DNA of 22,893 nucleotides from JBNKVT01 sp050299335. GTDB taxonomy: Bacteria; Pseudomonadota; Alphaproteobacteria; Rhodobacterales; Rhodobacteraceae. Made by a program: the position numbers and the translations under genes. Numbering within the stretch: the first letter of the stretch is position 1; every line of letters starts with the position of its first letter. The stretch covers positions 1 through 22,893 of the forward strand of contig JBNKVT010000029.1 in the NCBI GenBank assembly GCA_050299335.1, read 5' to 3'. Shown here piece by piece: positions 7,907-16,120 of this stretch. The notes beneath the pieces were generated by a model. The model was given only the letters and a program-made list of their open reading frames with translations. It had not been told where the DNA came from and ran no database searches.

Positions 7907-8758
7907 ATGGCCCTCGCCCCCTACGCATCGCCCTTGCAGAAATTCTGGTACTACGCCTTTCGGGTGATCTGCGGGCTGATCTTCTTCTTCCTGATCTTCC
8001 CGATCCTGACCATCATCCCCCTGTCGTTCAACGCCGAGAATTTCTTCACCTTCACGCCCGAGATGCTGCGTCTCAGCCCCGAGGGCTATTCGCTGAAGCA
8101 TTACGAGGATTTCTTCACCAATTCCGACTGGCAGCAGGCGATGTGGAACTCGATCAAGATCGCGCCGATGGCGACCCTGATCTCAGTCGCCTTCGGGACA
8201 CTGGCCGCAATAGGCCTGTCGCAGCCCCATGTGCCGTTCAAGGGCCCGATCATGGCGATCCTCATATCGCCGATGATCGTGCCGCTGATCATCTCGGCCG
8301 CGGGCATGTATTTCTTCTATTCCCGTATAGGCCTTCAGGGCAGCTACTGGGGCGTCGTCCTCGCCCATGCCGTCCTCGGCATCCCCTTCGTCATCATCAC
8401 GGTGACCGCCACGCTTGTCAGCTTCGACCGTTCCCTGACACGGGCGGCGGCCAGTCTCGGGGCCAATCCTGTGACCACCTTCCGGCGCGTCCAGATGCCG
8501 CTGATCCTGCCCGGCGTAATCTCGGGCGGGCTTTTCGCCTTCATCACCTCCTTCGACGAGGTGGTGGTGGTGCTCTTCGTCGGCTCGGCGGGCCAGAAGA
8601 CACTGCCCTGGCAGATGTTCACCGGGCTGCGCGAGCAGATATCGCCGACCATCCTTGCCGTCGCGACCCTTCTGGTCTCCATCTCGATTGCACTCCTGTT
8701 CACACTGGAACTCCTGCGCCGCCGCTCCGAACGGCTGCGCGGCATGAGCCCCGGCTAG
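7907..8758 (+). CDS. polyamine-type ABC importer, permease 2 (PotC-like)
   Basis: A 283-residue inner-membrane permease of normal PotC length with six predicted membrane segments, the first at residues 15-38 (FRVICGLIFFFLIFPILTII). The EAA loop is LTRAAASLGANPVTTFRRVQ, followed by PLILPGVISG. It pairs with permease 1 to form the channel. The ATG lies three bases after the permease 1 stop, so the two are coupled. The stop codon overlaps the AGGAGG ribosome site of the next gene, tying the hydrolase into the operon. Confidence 0.93.
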   Translation: MALAPYASPLQKFWYYAFRVICGLIFFFLIFPILTIIPLSFNAENFFTFTPEMLRLSPEGYSLKHYEDFFTNSDWQQAMWNSIKIAPMATLISVAFGTLAAIGLSQPHVPFKGPIMAILISPMIVPLIISAAGMYFFYSRIGLQGSYWGVVLAHAVLGIPFVIITVTATLVSFDRSLTRAAASLGANPVTTFRRVQMPLILPGVISGGLFAFITSFDEVVVVLFVGSAGQKTLPWQMFTGLREQISPTILAVATLLVSISIALLFTLELLRRRSERLRGMSPG

Positions 8759-8766
8759 GAGGCTGA

Positions 8767-9939
8767 ATGTATGTTCAGCCTTTTTCCCGCGCGGAATACG
8801 AAGACCGGCTGACGCGGGTGCGCATGGCCATGGAACTGGCCGAGATTGACCTGCTTTGGATCACCGACCCGTCCAACATGAACTGGCTGACGGGCTATGA
8901 CGGCTGGAGCTTCTATGTCCACCAGGGCGTCCTCGTCTCTCATGACGATTACCCGAAATTCTGGGGCCGCAACATGGACGCCCAGGGTGCGGTCCTCACC
9001 TGCTGGATGGGCGAGGAACACTGCTTCGGCTATTCCGACGAGCTGGTCCAGACCCCCTTCGCCCACCCGATGGAAGACCTCGCTCACCGGTTGAGCGTCA
9101 AGGGCGCGCGGACCATCGGCGTCGAGATGGACAACTACTACTACTCGGCCAAGGCCCATGCGGTGCTGCAGGCCAATCTAGAGGGCAAGACGCTGGTCGA
9201 CGTCACCGGCCTCGTGAATTGGCAGCGCACGGTGAAATCCCAGCAGGAGCTGACCTATATGCGCCGCGCCGCCCGTATTGTCGAGGAAATGCACCGCCAC
9301 ATCGCCGATACCATCGCGCCCGGCATGCGCAAGAACGACCTCGTCGCCGGCCTCTACCATACCGGCATCACCGGCGCCGACGGCCATGGCGGCGACTACC
9401 CGGCCATCGTGCCTCTGCTGCCCACCGGTATCGAGGCCTCCGCGCCGCATCTGACCTGGGACGACACCACGCTGGAGCGTGGGGCAGGCACCTTCTTCGA
9501 GATCGCCGGCTGTTACCGGCGCTACCATGTCCCGCAATGCCGCTCTGTCTATCTCGGCCAGCCGCCGGAGCCGTTCCGCGAGGCCGAGCAGGCGCTGCTC
9601 GAAGGGCTGGAGGCCGGGATCGACGCTGCCCGCGCCGGAGCCGAGGCAGCGGACGTCGCGGCGGCGCTAAGCGGTGTCTTCCGTCACCACGGGATCGAGA
9701 AGGAGTCGCGTTGCGGCTATCCGGTGGGCCTGTCCTATCCGCCGGACTGGGGCGAACGCACCATCTCTTTCCGTGCCGACGATCACACGATCCTCGAACC
9801 CGGCATGACCTTTCATTTCATGCCCGGCCTCTGGTTCGACGACTGGGGGATCGAGATCACCGAGACCATCCTGATCCACGAGGAAGGCCCGGCCGAGTGC
9901 CTTGCGGTCACCCCGCGCGAGGTGGTGGTGGTCGACTGA
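8767..9939 (+). CDS. M24-family creatinase-fold hydrolase (ectoine hydrolase-like)
   Basis: A 390-residue cytoplasmic protein with the two-domain creatinase/prolidase fold: N-terminal domain about 1-150 (with NMNWLTGYDGWSFYVHQ) and a pita-bread catalytic domain about 160-385. Where metal-dependent M24 peptidases carry two metal-binding Asp, this protein reads FFEIAGCYRRYHVPQCRSV, so those ligands are absent, as in creatinase. Glu245 in FFEIAG is at the place of the catalytic Glu proposed for ectoine hydrolases (DoeA/EutD). The end GYPVGLSYPPDWGE and MTFHFMPGLWFDDWGIEITE also fit that group. An AGGAGG site lies four bases before the ATG. No ectoine deacetylase (DoeB) or other ectoine genes accompany it, so the substrate stays open: an ectoine-like ring, creatine-like compound, or Xaa-Pro peptide. 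Confidence 0.85.
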   Translation: MYVQPFSRAEYEDRLTRVRMAMELAEIDLLWITDPSNMNWLTGYDGWSFYVHQGVLVSHDDYPKFWGRNMDAQGAVLTCWMGEEHCFGYSDELVQTPFAHPMEDLAHRLSVKGARTIGVEMDNYYYSAKAHAVLQANLEGKTLVDVTGLVNWQRTVKSQQELTYMRRAARIVEEMHRHIADTIAPGMRKNDLVAGLYHTGITGADGHGGDYPAIVPLLPTGIEASAPHLTWDDTTLERGAGTFFEIAGCYRRYHVPQCRSVYLGQPPEPFREAEQALLEGLEAGIDAARAGAEAADVAAALSGVFRHHGIEKESRCGYPVGLSYPPDWGERTISFRADDHTILEPGMTFHFMPGLWFDDWGIEITETILIHEEGPAECLAVTPREVVVVD

Positions 9940-9997
9940 TTTGCGCCCCGGCTCGCCGCACCCTACATAAAGACAGCCACCGCTGTCCGGAGACCGC

Positions 9998-10489
9998 ATG
10001 CCCGTTGTCATCATATTCCTCCTGATCGCCGGCGCGATCGCCATCGCCTGGCTCTACCCGCATCTTCGCGCCCTGGCGCTGGGTGTGCTGATGCTGTTTC
10101 TGGTGATCTTCGCCGGTGCCTGGCTGATGTCCGGCAACGAGACGGCGCGCGAGGCGGAGCGGATCGGGCTCGACGAGGTCACGCTATCGGACCTGGTTTT
10201 CAGCGACGATCCGAGGGTGGCGCGCCTGAGCGGACGGGTCGCGAACGGATCGCCGCTTTTCCGGCTGCGCGAGATGGAAATCCGGGTCACGCTGCATGAC
10301 TGTCCCGCGCCGGAGGCGGAACTGGAGAGCTGCGCGATCATCGCCGATGCCCTGACCACGGCGCGGGTCGATGTCCCGCCGGGGCAGGTGCGGCGCTTCG
10401 AGGGTGTGCTGCGTTTTTCGGCGCGCCCCGAACCCGATGGCCTCTTGCGCTGGCACCACACCCTTGAGGCGACACGGGCGACAGAGTAG
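9998..10489 (+). CDS. small membrane protein with C-terminal beta-rich domain
   Basis: A 163-residue protein of unknown function. Two hydrophobic segments at residues 2-19 and 26-45 form a hairpin or a double anchor. The rest (about 60-160) is predicted beta-rich and reads like the FxLYD-type domains of bacterial membrane proteins: LSGRVANGS, then MEIRVTLHDCP, and a closing VPPGQVRRFEGVLRFS. Two Cys (in HDCP and ESCAI) could form a disulfide if the domain is periplasmic. It follows the M24 gene by 58 bases with its own GGAG site; whether it belongs to operon 1 is unclear. It converges on the AraC gene. Confidence 0.75.
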   Translation: MPVVIIFLLIAGAIAIAWLYPHLRALALGVLMLFLVIFAGAWLMSGNETAREAERIGLDEVTLSDLVFSDDPRVARLSGRVANGSPLFRLREMEIRVTLHDCPAPEAELESCAIIADALTTARVDVPPGQVRRFEGVLRFSARPEPDGLLRWHHTLEATRATE

Positions 10490-10609
10490 CCCGCCGGAGA
10501 AGCGACGCCTCGGCTGGATCGTGTCAGACAGGACGATGGTGCTGTTCCGCGAAACGATGGCGCTGGCTCTGCGGGATGAAAGTGCCTCCGCCCCCTGCCC
10601 GTCTCCATG

Positions 10610-11518
10610 TCAACCGTCGGCGCGGTAGGTCTCGCGCAGCGCGTTCGGTGCGATTCCGTAGGTTGCCTTGAAATGGCTGTAGAACTGGCTGGCCGAAGAA
10701 AAGCCCGAAACACCGGCGATCGAGGCCACCGGCAAGGCGCTTTCCAGCAGCAGGACGCGGGCCCTGAGCAGGCGCATGCGGATCACGAAGCGCTTCGGCG
10801 GCATCCGCATCGCGCGCGAGAACAGCGTCAGGGCGTAATTCGCATGCAGGCCCGTCGACCCGGCGATATCGGCATTGGTCATCGGCTGGTCGAGATTCTC
10901 GAGGATGAAGCGTAGCATTGAGACGACATGCCGGTTTCCCGCCGGATCGAACTCGCCATGGTCCTGCCGGTCGGAGCGCGGGGTCAGAAGATAGTCGAAC
11001 CCGTCCAGCGTCGCGCGGCGGAACAGCGCGTTCATCTCCATGCGGATCACCTCGGTCCGCTGGAAATCATGGGTCCGATAATCCCGGTACCACTGCTCTA
11101 TCTGCTCCATGATGAACGGCGGATGGCGCAGGCTCAGGATCGCGCCGCTCAGAAGCGCAATCTGCAATTCCGCGATGTTACCGAAATTCAGAAACGAATC
11201 GAACGGCAGATAGATATTGGCCTGTCTCGGCGCCTCGTCGCTCTCGGGGTGGATCCCGACCAGCTGGTGCGGAACACCCGCCCAGAAGATCACAAGCTGC
11301 TCCGGCTGCACCGTCACCTTCGTGCCATCCACATCGTAAGTCATTGATGCGCCGGTAAGATAATTGACCTCGATATGACCGTGCCAATGTGGGCTGCCCA
11401 TGATCTGGGGCTCGAAAAGCCGAATTCCAAAGCGTCCGATGGCCCGGCTCAACGAGTAGAATTTCCGTTCGTGCTTGGGCGCTGCAAGCGATACAGGCTG
11501 TCCGGCTGGCATTTTCAT
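10610..11518 (-). CDS. AraC-family regulator (MelR-like)
   Basis: A 302-residue transcriptional regulator. The N-terminal half is a cupin-like sensor domain (HWHGHIEVNYL, later VQPEQLVIFWAGVPHQLVG); the last 100 residues are two AraC helix-turn-helix motifs (MTNADIAGSTGLHANYALTL and VASIAGVSGFSSASQFYSHF). The sensor resembles MelR, the melibiose-responsive activator of enterobacterial melAB. This fits its divergent placement from an operon encoding a MelA-like GH4 enzyme. The frame continues upstream to 11764 but would then overlap the binding-protein gene. I chose ATG 11518; ATG 11512 is also possible and neither has a strong ribosome site. Likely activates operon 2 in response to an alpha-galactoside, an inference. 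Confidence 0.88.
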   Translation of the reverse strand: MKMPAGQPVSLAAPKHERKFYSLSRAIGRFGIRLFEPQIMGSPHWHGHIEVNYLTGASMTYDVDGTKVTVQPEQLVIFWAGVPHQLVGIHPESDEAPRQANIYLPFDSFLNFGNIAELQIALLSGAILSLRHPPFIMEQIEQWYRDYRTHDFQRTEVIRMEMNALFRRATLDGFDYLLTPRSDRQDHGEFDPAGNRHVVSMLRFILENLDQPMTNADIAGSTGLHANYALTLFSRAMRMPPKRFVIRMRLLRARVLLLESALPVASIAGVSGFSSASQFYSHFKATYGIAPNALRETYRADG

Positions 11519-11675
11519 TTTCGGTCCAATCTTAATTTCCCGGAAGAGAATATCTTTTTTCGGGATTGCCTGAAACAAAGATGAGGGCAAAAATTCGAGC
11601 CGGTCGCGCTGGCAAGATCCGTGGGATGCGCACCGCACGATACCAATGGCCCAAAAGGGCTGCAGGGAGGAAAAT
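11519..11675. promoter_or_regulatory. divergent regulatory region, regulator versus operon 2
   Basis: The 157 bases between the AraC-type gene and the binding-protein gene must hold both promoters and the regulator's sites. At 11538-11565 lies a 28-base imperfect palindrome with outer arms TCCCG (11538-11542) and CGGGA (11561-11565), and an A/T-rich, largely self-complementary centre. A GGGAGGA ribosome site at 11665-11671 serves the ATG at 11676. I could not assign -35/-10 boxes with confidence. Confidence 0.55.
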
Positions 11676-13754
11676 ATGAAAATGCTGAAACGCACAGGGC
11701 TCGCAGCCCTGATGCTGGGCGTATCCGCTTCGGCGCTTACCGCCGAGATGGTGGCGCCGACCACACCGCCCGAACCGGCGAAGTTCGATGCCCTGGGCGA
11801 ACCGATCTTCGTGAACCGGGACGACGTCTTCGAATTCCGGGCACTCGACAGCTATAGCGAACCCGACTGGGTCAAGGCCTTTGTGGATGCCGGAAAGCTG
11901 CCGCCGGTCGCCGAGCGGCTGCCGAAAGAGCCGATGGTCTACAAGACCGCGAACATGCCCGACGGCGTCGGCGTCTATGGCGACGTCATGCGCCATGTGA
12001 TCGGCGGACGTCCCGAGGGCTGGAACTTCTGGGGCGGTCAGACGCAGGGCTGGGGTGGCATCGATATCGGGATGACCGAATGCCTGACGCGCACCGGTCC
12101 GCTGTTCATGATCAAGCCCGACGACCTCCAGCCGATGCCCAACCTGGCAAAAAGCTGGGACTGGTCCGACGACGGCATGACCCTGACCGTTCATCTGATC
12201 GAGGGGGCAAAATGGTCGGACGGCGATCCCTTCGACACCGAGGACATAGATTTTTACTGGAATGACGTTGTCCTCGACCCCGAACTGACCCCGCTGATGG
12301 GCGCGAGCCAGGCCACCTATGCGGGCGGAAGCCTTGAGATTGTCGACGACTATACGTTCACGATGACCTTCGACACCGCCTACCCCGAAAGCGTGCTCTA
12401 CAATTTCGCCTATGGCAATTTCTGCCCTGGACCGAGCCATGTCCTGAAGCCGCTGCATCCGAGCCATGGCGGCGAAAGCTATGACGCGTTCCGCAACGGC
12501 TTCCCGCCGTCGATGCTGGGCTTCCCGGTCATGGGCGCCTGGGTGCCGGTCGAGTACCGTCCCGACGACATCGTCGTCCTGCGACGGAACCCGTATTACT
12601 GGAAGGTCGACGAGGCCGGGAACCAGCTTCCTTATCTCGACGAGATGCACTACCGGCTGTCCACCTGGGCCGACCGTGACGTGCAGGCGGTGGCCGGTAC
12701 GGGCGACTTCTCGAACCTCGAACAGGCCGAGAATTATGTCGAGTCACTGCGCCGTTCGGCGGACGAGTCGGCGCCGGCGCGTCTTGCCTTCGGTCCGCGC
12801 ACGATCAGCTATTCGCTCTATCCCAACCTGTCCGGCAACGGCTGGGGGGAACCGGATGACCGCGCGCAGGCGGTCCGCGAGCTGAACCGCAACAAGGACT
12901 GGCGGATCTGCATTTCCCAGGCGATTGACCGTCAGAGGCTGGGCGAGAGCCTGGTCAAGGGGCCCTTCACCGTGCCCTATCCTGGCGGCCTGCTTCCGGG
13001 CACGTCCTATTACGATGCCGCAAGCACCGTCTACTATCCTTACAGCCTCGACAGCGCGAAAGAGCATTGCGCGGCGGCCGGGGTCACCGATACGGACGGA
13101 AACGGCTTTCTGAACTGGCCCGAAGGGTCTCCCGCCGGTTCCGGCGACCTCCAGATCACGATCCTGAACAATGTCGACTATCAGACCGACAAGAACCTCG
13201 CCGAAGGGGTGGTCGCGATGCTGGAACAGGCCGGGATCAGGGCGACGCTCGACTCGGTCAACGGCAATGACCGCGACGCCAAGCGCGATGCGGGCACGTT
13301 CGACTTCAACCTGTTCCGCAACGACAAGGAGCTGATCACGGTGGTCCAACAGACCGACCAGCTTGCGCCGATCGGCAAGACCACGGCCCGGAACTCGCAC
13401 CGCGCCAACGGGGCCGGCGAACTGGATCTTCTGCCCTTCGAGCAGGAGATGGTGGACACTGTGAACGCGTTCATCAACAGCCGCGAACCCGCGGAACGGG
13501 TCGCGCTCATGAAGACCTATCAGAACCTCTACACCGACAATGTCTACGGCATTGGCCTGACGGCATATCCCGGTGCTCTGATCATCAACAAGCGTTTCGC
13601 GAACATCCCGCTGGGCGCGCCGATCTTCATGTATAACTGGGCCGAGGACAATATCATCCGCGAACGGGTCTATGTTCCGGCGGACTTGCAGCAGGATAAC
13701 GAGCTGCATCCCGGCACCCTGCCCTCGCCTGACGGTCCGATGACCGCCGGATGA
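11676..13754 (+). CDS. family-5 periplasmic binding protein, probably for alpha-galactosides
   Basis: A 692-residue extracellular solute-binding protein of the oligopeptide/nickel class (SBP family 5). Signal peptide about residues 1-23 (MKMLKRTGLAALMLGVSAS, cleavage after LTA). Family hallmarks are LAKSWDWSDDGMTLTVHLIEGAKWSDG and the region FRNPYYW-like VLRRNPYYWKVDEAGNQLPYL. It is longer than most family-5 proteins, with an extra N-terminal stretch of about 80 residues. ATG 11676 is preferred over 11646 because a strong GGGAGGA site precedes it. Rhizobial AgpA, a melibiose/raffinose-binding protein, belongs to this peptide-binding class; together with the downstream GH4 enzyme this points to alpha-galactosides. 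Substrate inferred from context. Confidence 0.88.
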   Translation: MKMLKRTGLAALMLGVSASALTAEMVAPTTPPEPAKFDALGEPIFVNRDDVFEFRALDSYSEPDWVKAFVDAGKLPPVAERLPKEPMVYKTANMPDGVGVYGDVMRHVIGGRPEGWNFWGGQTQGWGGIDIGMTECLTRTGPLFMIKPDDLQPMPNLAKSWDWSDDGMTLTVHLIEGAKWSDGDPFDTEDIDFYWNDVVLDPELTPLMGASQATYAGGSLEIVDDYTFTMTFDTAYPESVLYNFAYGNFCPGPSHVLKPLHPSHGGESYDAFRNGFPPSMLGFPVMGAWVPVEYRPDDIVVLRRNPYYWKVDEAGNQLPYLDEMHYRLSTWADRDVQAVAGTGDFSNLEQAENYVESLRRSADESAPARLAFGPRTISYSLYPNLSGNGWGEPDDRAQAVRELNRNKDWRICISQAIDRQRLGESLVKGPFTVPYPGGLLPGTSYYDAASTVYYPYSLDSAKEHCAAAGVTDTDGNGFLNWPEGSPAGSGDLQITILNNVDYQTDKNLAEGVVAMLEQAGIRATLDSVNGNDRDAKRDAGTFDFNLFRNDKELITVVQQTDQLAPIGKTTARNSHRANGAGELDLLPFEQEMVDTVNAFINSREPAERVALMKTYQNLYTDNVYGIGLTAYPGALIINKRFANIPLGAPIFMYNWAEDNIIRERVYVPADLQQDNELHPGTLPSPDGPMTAG

Positions 13755-13764
13755 TGCACGCCTC

Positions 13765-13797
13765 GCGCGGGCCCGCCCGAACCTAGCGGGCCCGCGC
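13765..13797 (+). promoter_or_regulatory. strong stem-loop after the second binding-protein gene
   Basis: A perfect 12-bp inverted repeat, GCGCGGGCCCGC (13765-13776) and GCGGGCCCGCGC (13786-13797), with a 9-base loop. It begins 11 bases after the binding-protein stop in a 101-base gap. No T-run follows (ATCCTGAACC), so it is more likely a partial terminator or RNA-stabilising structure that raises binding-protein over permease expression. Confidence 0.65.
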
Positions 13798-13855
13798 ATC
13801 CTGAACCGAGGCGACCGCCGCGCCTCCTGAACAGACATCGCCACCGGACATTCAG

Positions 13856-14878
13856 ATGCTTCGCTTTCTAGCCATACGACTGATGCAGGCCGTGCCGGTT
13901 CTGTTGGTGATGAGCATGATCACCTTCGCCATCATCCAGGCGCCTCCGGGCGATTATGCCGATTATATCCGCAGCAACATGATCAGCCAGGGCGGCGCCT
14001 CGCTCGAGGCCGCCGACGCCTTCGCCGAGCAATACCGCGAGGCGCACGGGCTGAACGACCCGGTCGTGGTGCAATATGGCCGCTGGGTCTGGGGCATCGT
14101 CACGCGCGGCGATTTCGGACATTCCTATCTCTATAATCGCCCCGTCGCCGAAGTGGTGGGCGAGCGGCTGCCACGCACGATCCTTCTCGCTCTGACCTGC
14201 CACTTCTTCGCCAGTCTCTTCGGGATCTCCTTCGGCATCATCGCCGCGACCCGGCAATATTCCTGGATCGATACCGTGCTCAGCTTCATCTCCTTCCTGG
14301 GCATGACGATCCCGCGCTTTCTGCTGGCCCTGATCATCCTCTATGTGCTCGCGTTCAAGCTGAATGTGCAGGAACTGGGCTCGTTCTTTTCCAGCCGCTA
14401 TGGCGGGCAGCCCTTCTGGTTCGGCTTCCTCGATTTCAACTGGGCCAAGCTCTGGAACTTGATCCAGCATATCTGGCCGGTGGTCCTGATCGCCACATTC
14501 GGCGGGCTGGCCTACAATATGCGCGTCATGCGGGCGAATCTGCTCGATACGCTGAACGCGCAATATGTCGAGACCGCCCATGCCAAGGGACTTCACCCGC
14601 GCACCGTCGTGCTGCGCCACGCTGTGCCGAACGCGCTGCACCCGCTGGTCGCCTATCAGGGCGTCATCCTGCCCTATATGCTGACCGGCGAGATCGAAGT
14701 CGCCATCGTCTTTTCCCTGGCCACGGTCGGCCCGGCCATCGTCGGCTCGATGACGATCGGCGACGCCTACGTGACATCGACGCTCTTGCTGGTGCTCGGC
14801 GCGACATTGATCATCGGCAACATCATCGCCGACATGCTGCTTGCGGCCCTCGATCCCAGGATAAGGGTCGGCAAATGA
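13856..14878 (+). CDS. Dpp-type ABC permease 1 (DppB-like)
   Basis: A 340-residue inner-membrane permease of the dipeptide class. The first membrane segment is immediate (LMQAVPVLLVMSMITFAIIQ), followed by the periplasmic loop with APPGDYADY and the GDFGHSY motif of DppB-type proteins, then further segments. The ATPase-contact loop reads YVETAHAKGLHPRTVVLRHA and VPNALHPLV. It ends in LDPRIRVGK. The stop overlaps the start of permease 2 by four bases (ATGA). Ribosome site weak, consistent with lower expression than the binding protein. Confidence 0.93.
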   Translation: MLRFLAIRLMQAVPVLLVMSMITFAIIQAPPGDYADYIRSNMISQGGASLEAADAFAEQYREAHGLNDPVVVQYGRWVWGIVTRGDFGHSYLYNRPVAEVVGERLPRTILLALTCHFFASLFGISFGIIAATRQYSWIDTVLSFISFLGMTIPRFLLALIILYVLAFKLNVQELGSFFSSRYGGQPFWFGFLDFNWAKLWNLIQHIWPVVLIATFGGLAYNMRVMRANLLDTLNAQYVETAHAKGLHPRTVVLRHAVPNALHPLVAYQGVILPYMLTGEIEVAIVFSLATVGPAIVGSMTIGDAYVTSTLLLVLGATLIIGNIIADMLLAALDPRIRVGK

Positions 14879-16113
14879 CGCAGGAAGAGAAGTACCCAGC
14901 CGATATTTCCGGCAACGAAACCAAGCCGGACCGGATCATGGCCGACATGGAGACTCCGCTGGTGGAAGAAGACCATACCGCGTCGGACCCGATGGAAGAG
15001 GGCGCGGATACGCGGATCGTGTCCGGTTCGTCCGAAAGCCAGAGCTATCTCTCGCTGGTCTGGCGGCGGTTCCGGAGGTCCATTCCCGGCATGCTCGGGC
15101 TGGTCCTGGTCACGCTTCTGCTGACCGTCTCGCTGTTTGCGGATTTCTTCGCACCGGTCGATCCCAAACTGCCCCGCGAAAGCTTTCAGCCGCCGGACAA
15201 GATCAGCTGGTACGTGCCCGGCGACGGCCCCGAGGCGGGCTGGCGGCTGCTGCCTGTCGCCTTCCCGATCTCGGAGGAAGAGGAGCTGGACCCGGTGACC
15301 TTCCAGCCGCTGACCGGGCCGGATTTCGACAATCCCCGCGGCATCCGACTGTTCGTCAAGGGGTGGGACTACCGGTTTCTCGGCATCCCGATGAACCGTC
15401 ACTTCATCGGCACCGCCGACGGCACGCCTTTGCATTTCCTCGGTACGGACAAGCTCGGCCGCGATATCCTGTCGCGCGGCATCGTCGGCAGCCGGATCTC
15501 GCTGGCCATTGCGCTGACATCGATCACGCTGATCACCATCATTGGCACACTGGCGGGCATCACCTCGGGCTATATCGGTGGCCGTTTCGACCTATGGTTC
15601 CAGCGCTTTGTCGACATCATCCTCGCCTTCCCGCAACTGCCCTTCTATCTGGCGCTGACCACGTTGATCCCGGTGACCGCGCCCTCGCAGCTTTTCCTGA
15701 CCTTCGTGGTCCTGGTCATCGTCGGCCTCGGCTGGGCACAGCTGTCGCGCGAGGTGCGGTCGAAGACGCTGGCGTTGCGGCAGATCGACTATGTGCGCGC
15801 CGCGATGGCGGTCGGCGCCGGTGACGGCCGCATCATCACTCGGCACATCCTGCCCAACGTGATGAGCCATGTGATCGTGGCGGTGACACTGGGCATCCCC
15901 ACCATCGTCCTTTTGGAAAGCTTCCTCGGCTATCTCGGTTTCGCCGTGAAGCCGCCTCTGATCTCCTGGGGGCTGATGCTCCAGGATGCCGGCACGTTCT
16001 CGGTGATCGGGTCCTACCCGTGGATCCTGTCTCCGGTGGTCTTCGTCCTGCTGACCGTCTTCGCCTTCAACGCGCTCGGCGACGGCCTGCGCGACGCCAT
16101 CGACCCATATTGA
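14875..16113 (+). CDS. Dpp-type ABC permease 2 (DppC-like)
   Basis: A 412-residue inner-membrane permease. The first 60 residues are hydrophilic and acidic and should be cytoplasmic. A first membrane segment at about 75-95 (GLVLVTLLLTVSLFADFF) is followed by about 110 periplasmic residues, then by the DppC-type core beginning HFLGTDKLGRDILSRGIVG. The ATPase-contact loop is DYVRAAMAVGAGDGRIITRH, then ILPNVMSH. It is longer than E. coli DppC owing to the N-terminal tail and the loop. Coupled to permease 1 by an ATGA overlap. Confidence 0.92.
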   Translation: MTQEEKYPADISGNETKPDRIMADMETPLVEEDHTASDPMEEGADTRIVSGSSESQSYLSLVWRRFRRSIPGMLGLVLVTLLLTVSLFADFFAPVDPKLPRESFQPPDKISWYVPGDGPEAGWRLLPVAFPISEEEELDPVTFQPLTGPDFDNPRGIRLFVKGWDYRFLGIPMNRHFIGTADGTPLHFLGTDKLGRDILSRGIVGSRISLAIALTSITLITIIGTLAGITSGYIGGRFDLWFQRFVDIILAFPQLPFYLALTTLIPVTAPSQLFLTFVVLVIVGLGWAQLSREVRSKTLALRQIDYVRAAMAVGAGDGRIITRHILPNVMSHVIVAVTLGIPTIVLLESFLGYLGFAVKPPLISWGLMLQDAGTFSVIGSYPWILSPVVFVLLTVFAFNALGDGLRDAIDPY

Positions 16114-16120
16114 GGTGTCC

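Noticed and set aside
6866..8101. 411-codon minus-strand open frame
   Set aside because: Antisense to the two permease genes; Asp/Glu/Gln/His-rich shadow of membrane-protein codons.
10533..10565. Near-repeat ACGATGG followed by TGCTG/CGCTG between the convergent genes
   Set aside because: Only two short imperfect copies and no hairpin; no terminator could be assigned in 10490-10609.
11519..11764. N-terminal extension of the AraC-type regulator
   Set aside because: The extra 82 codons have no AraC similarity and would overlap the divergent binding-protein gene and its ribosome site.
11532..13844. Two long minus-strand frames (11532-12650 and 12744-13844)
   Set aside because: Antisense to the binding-protein gene, whose signal peptide and family-5 motifs are on the plus strand.
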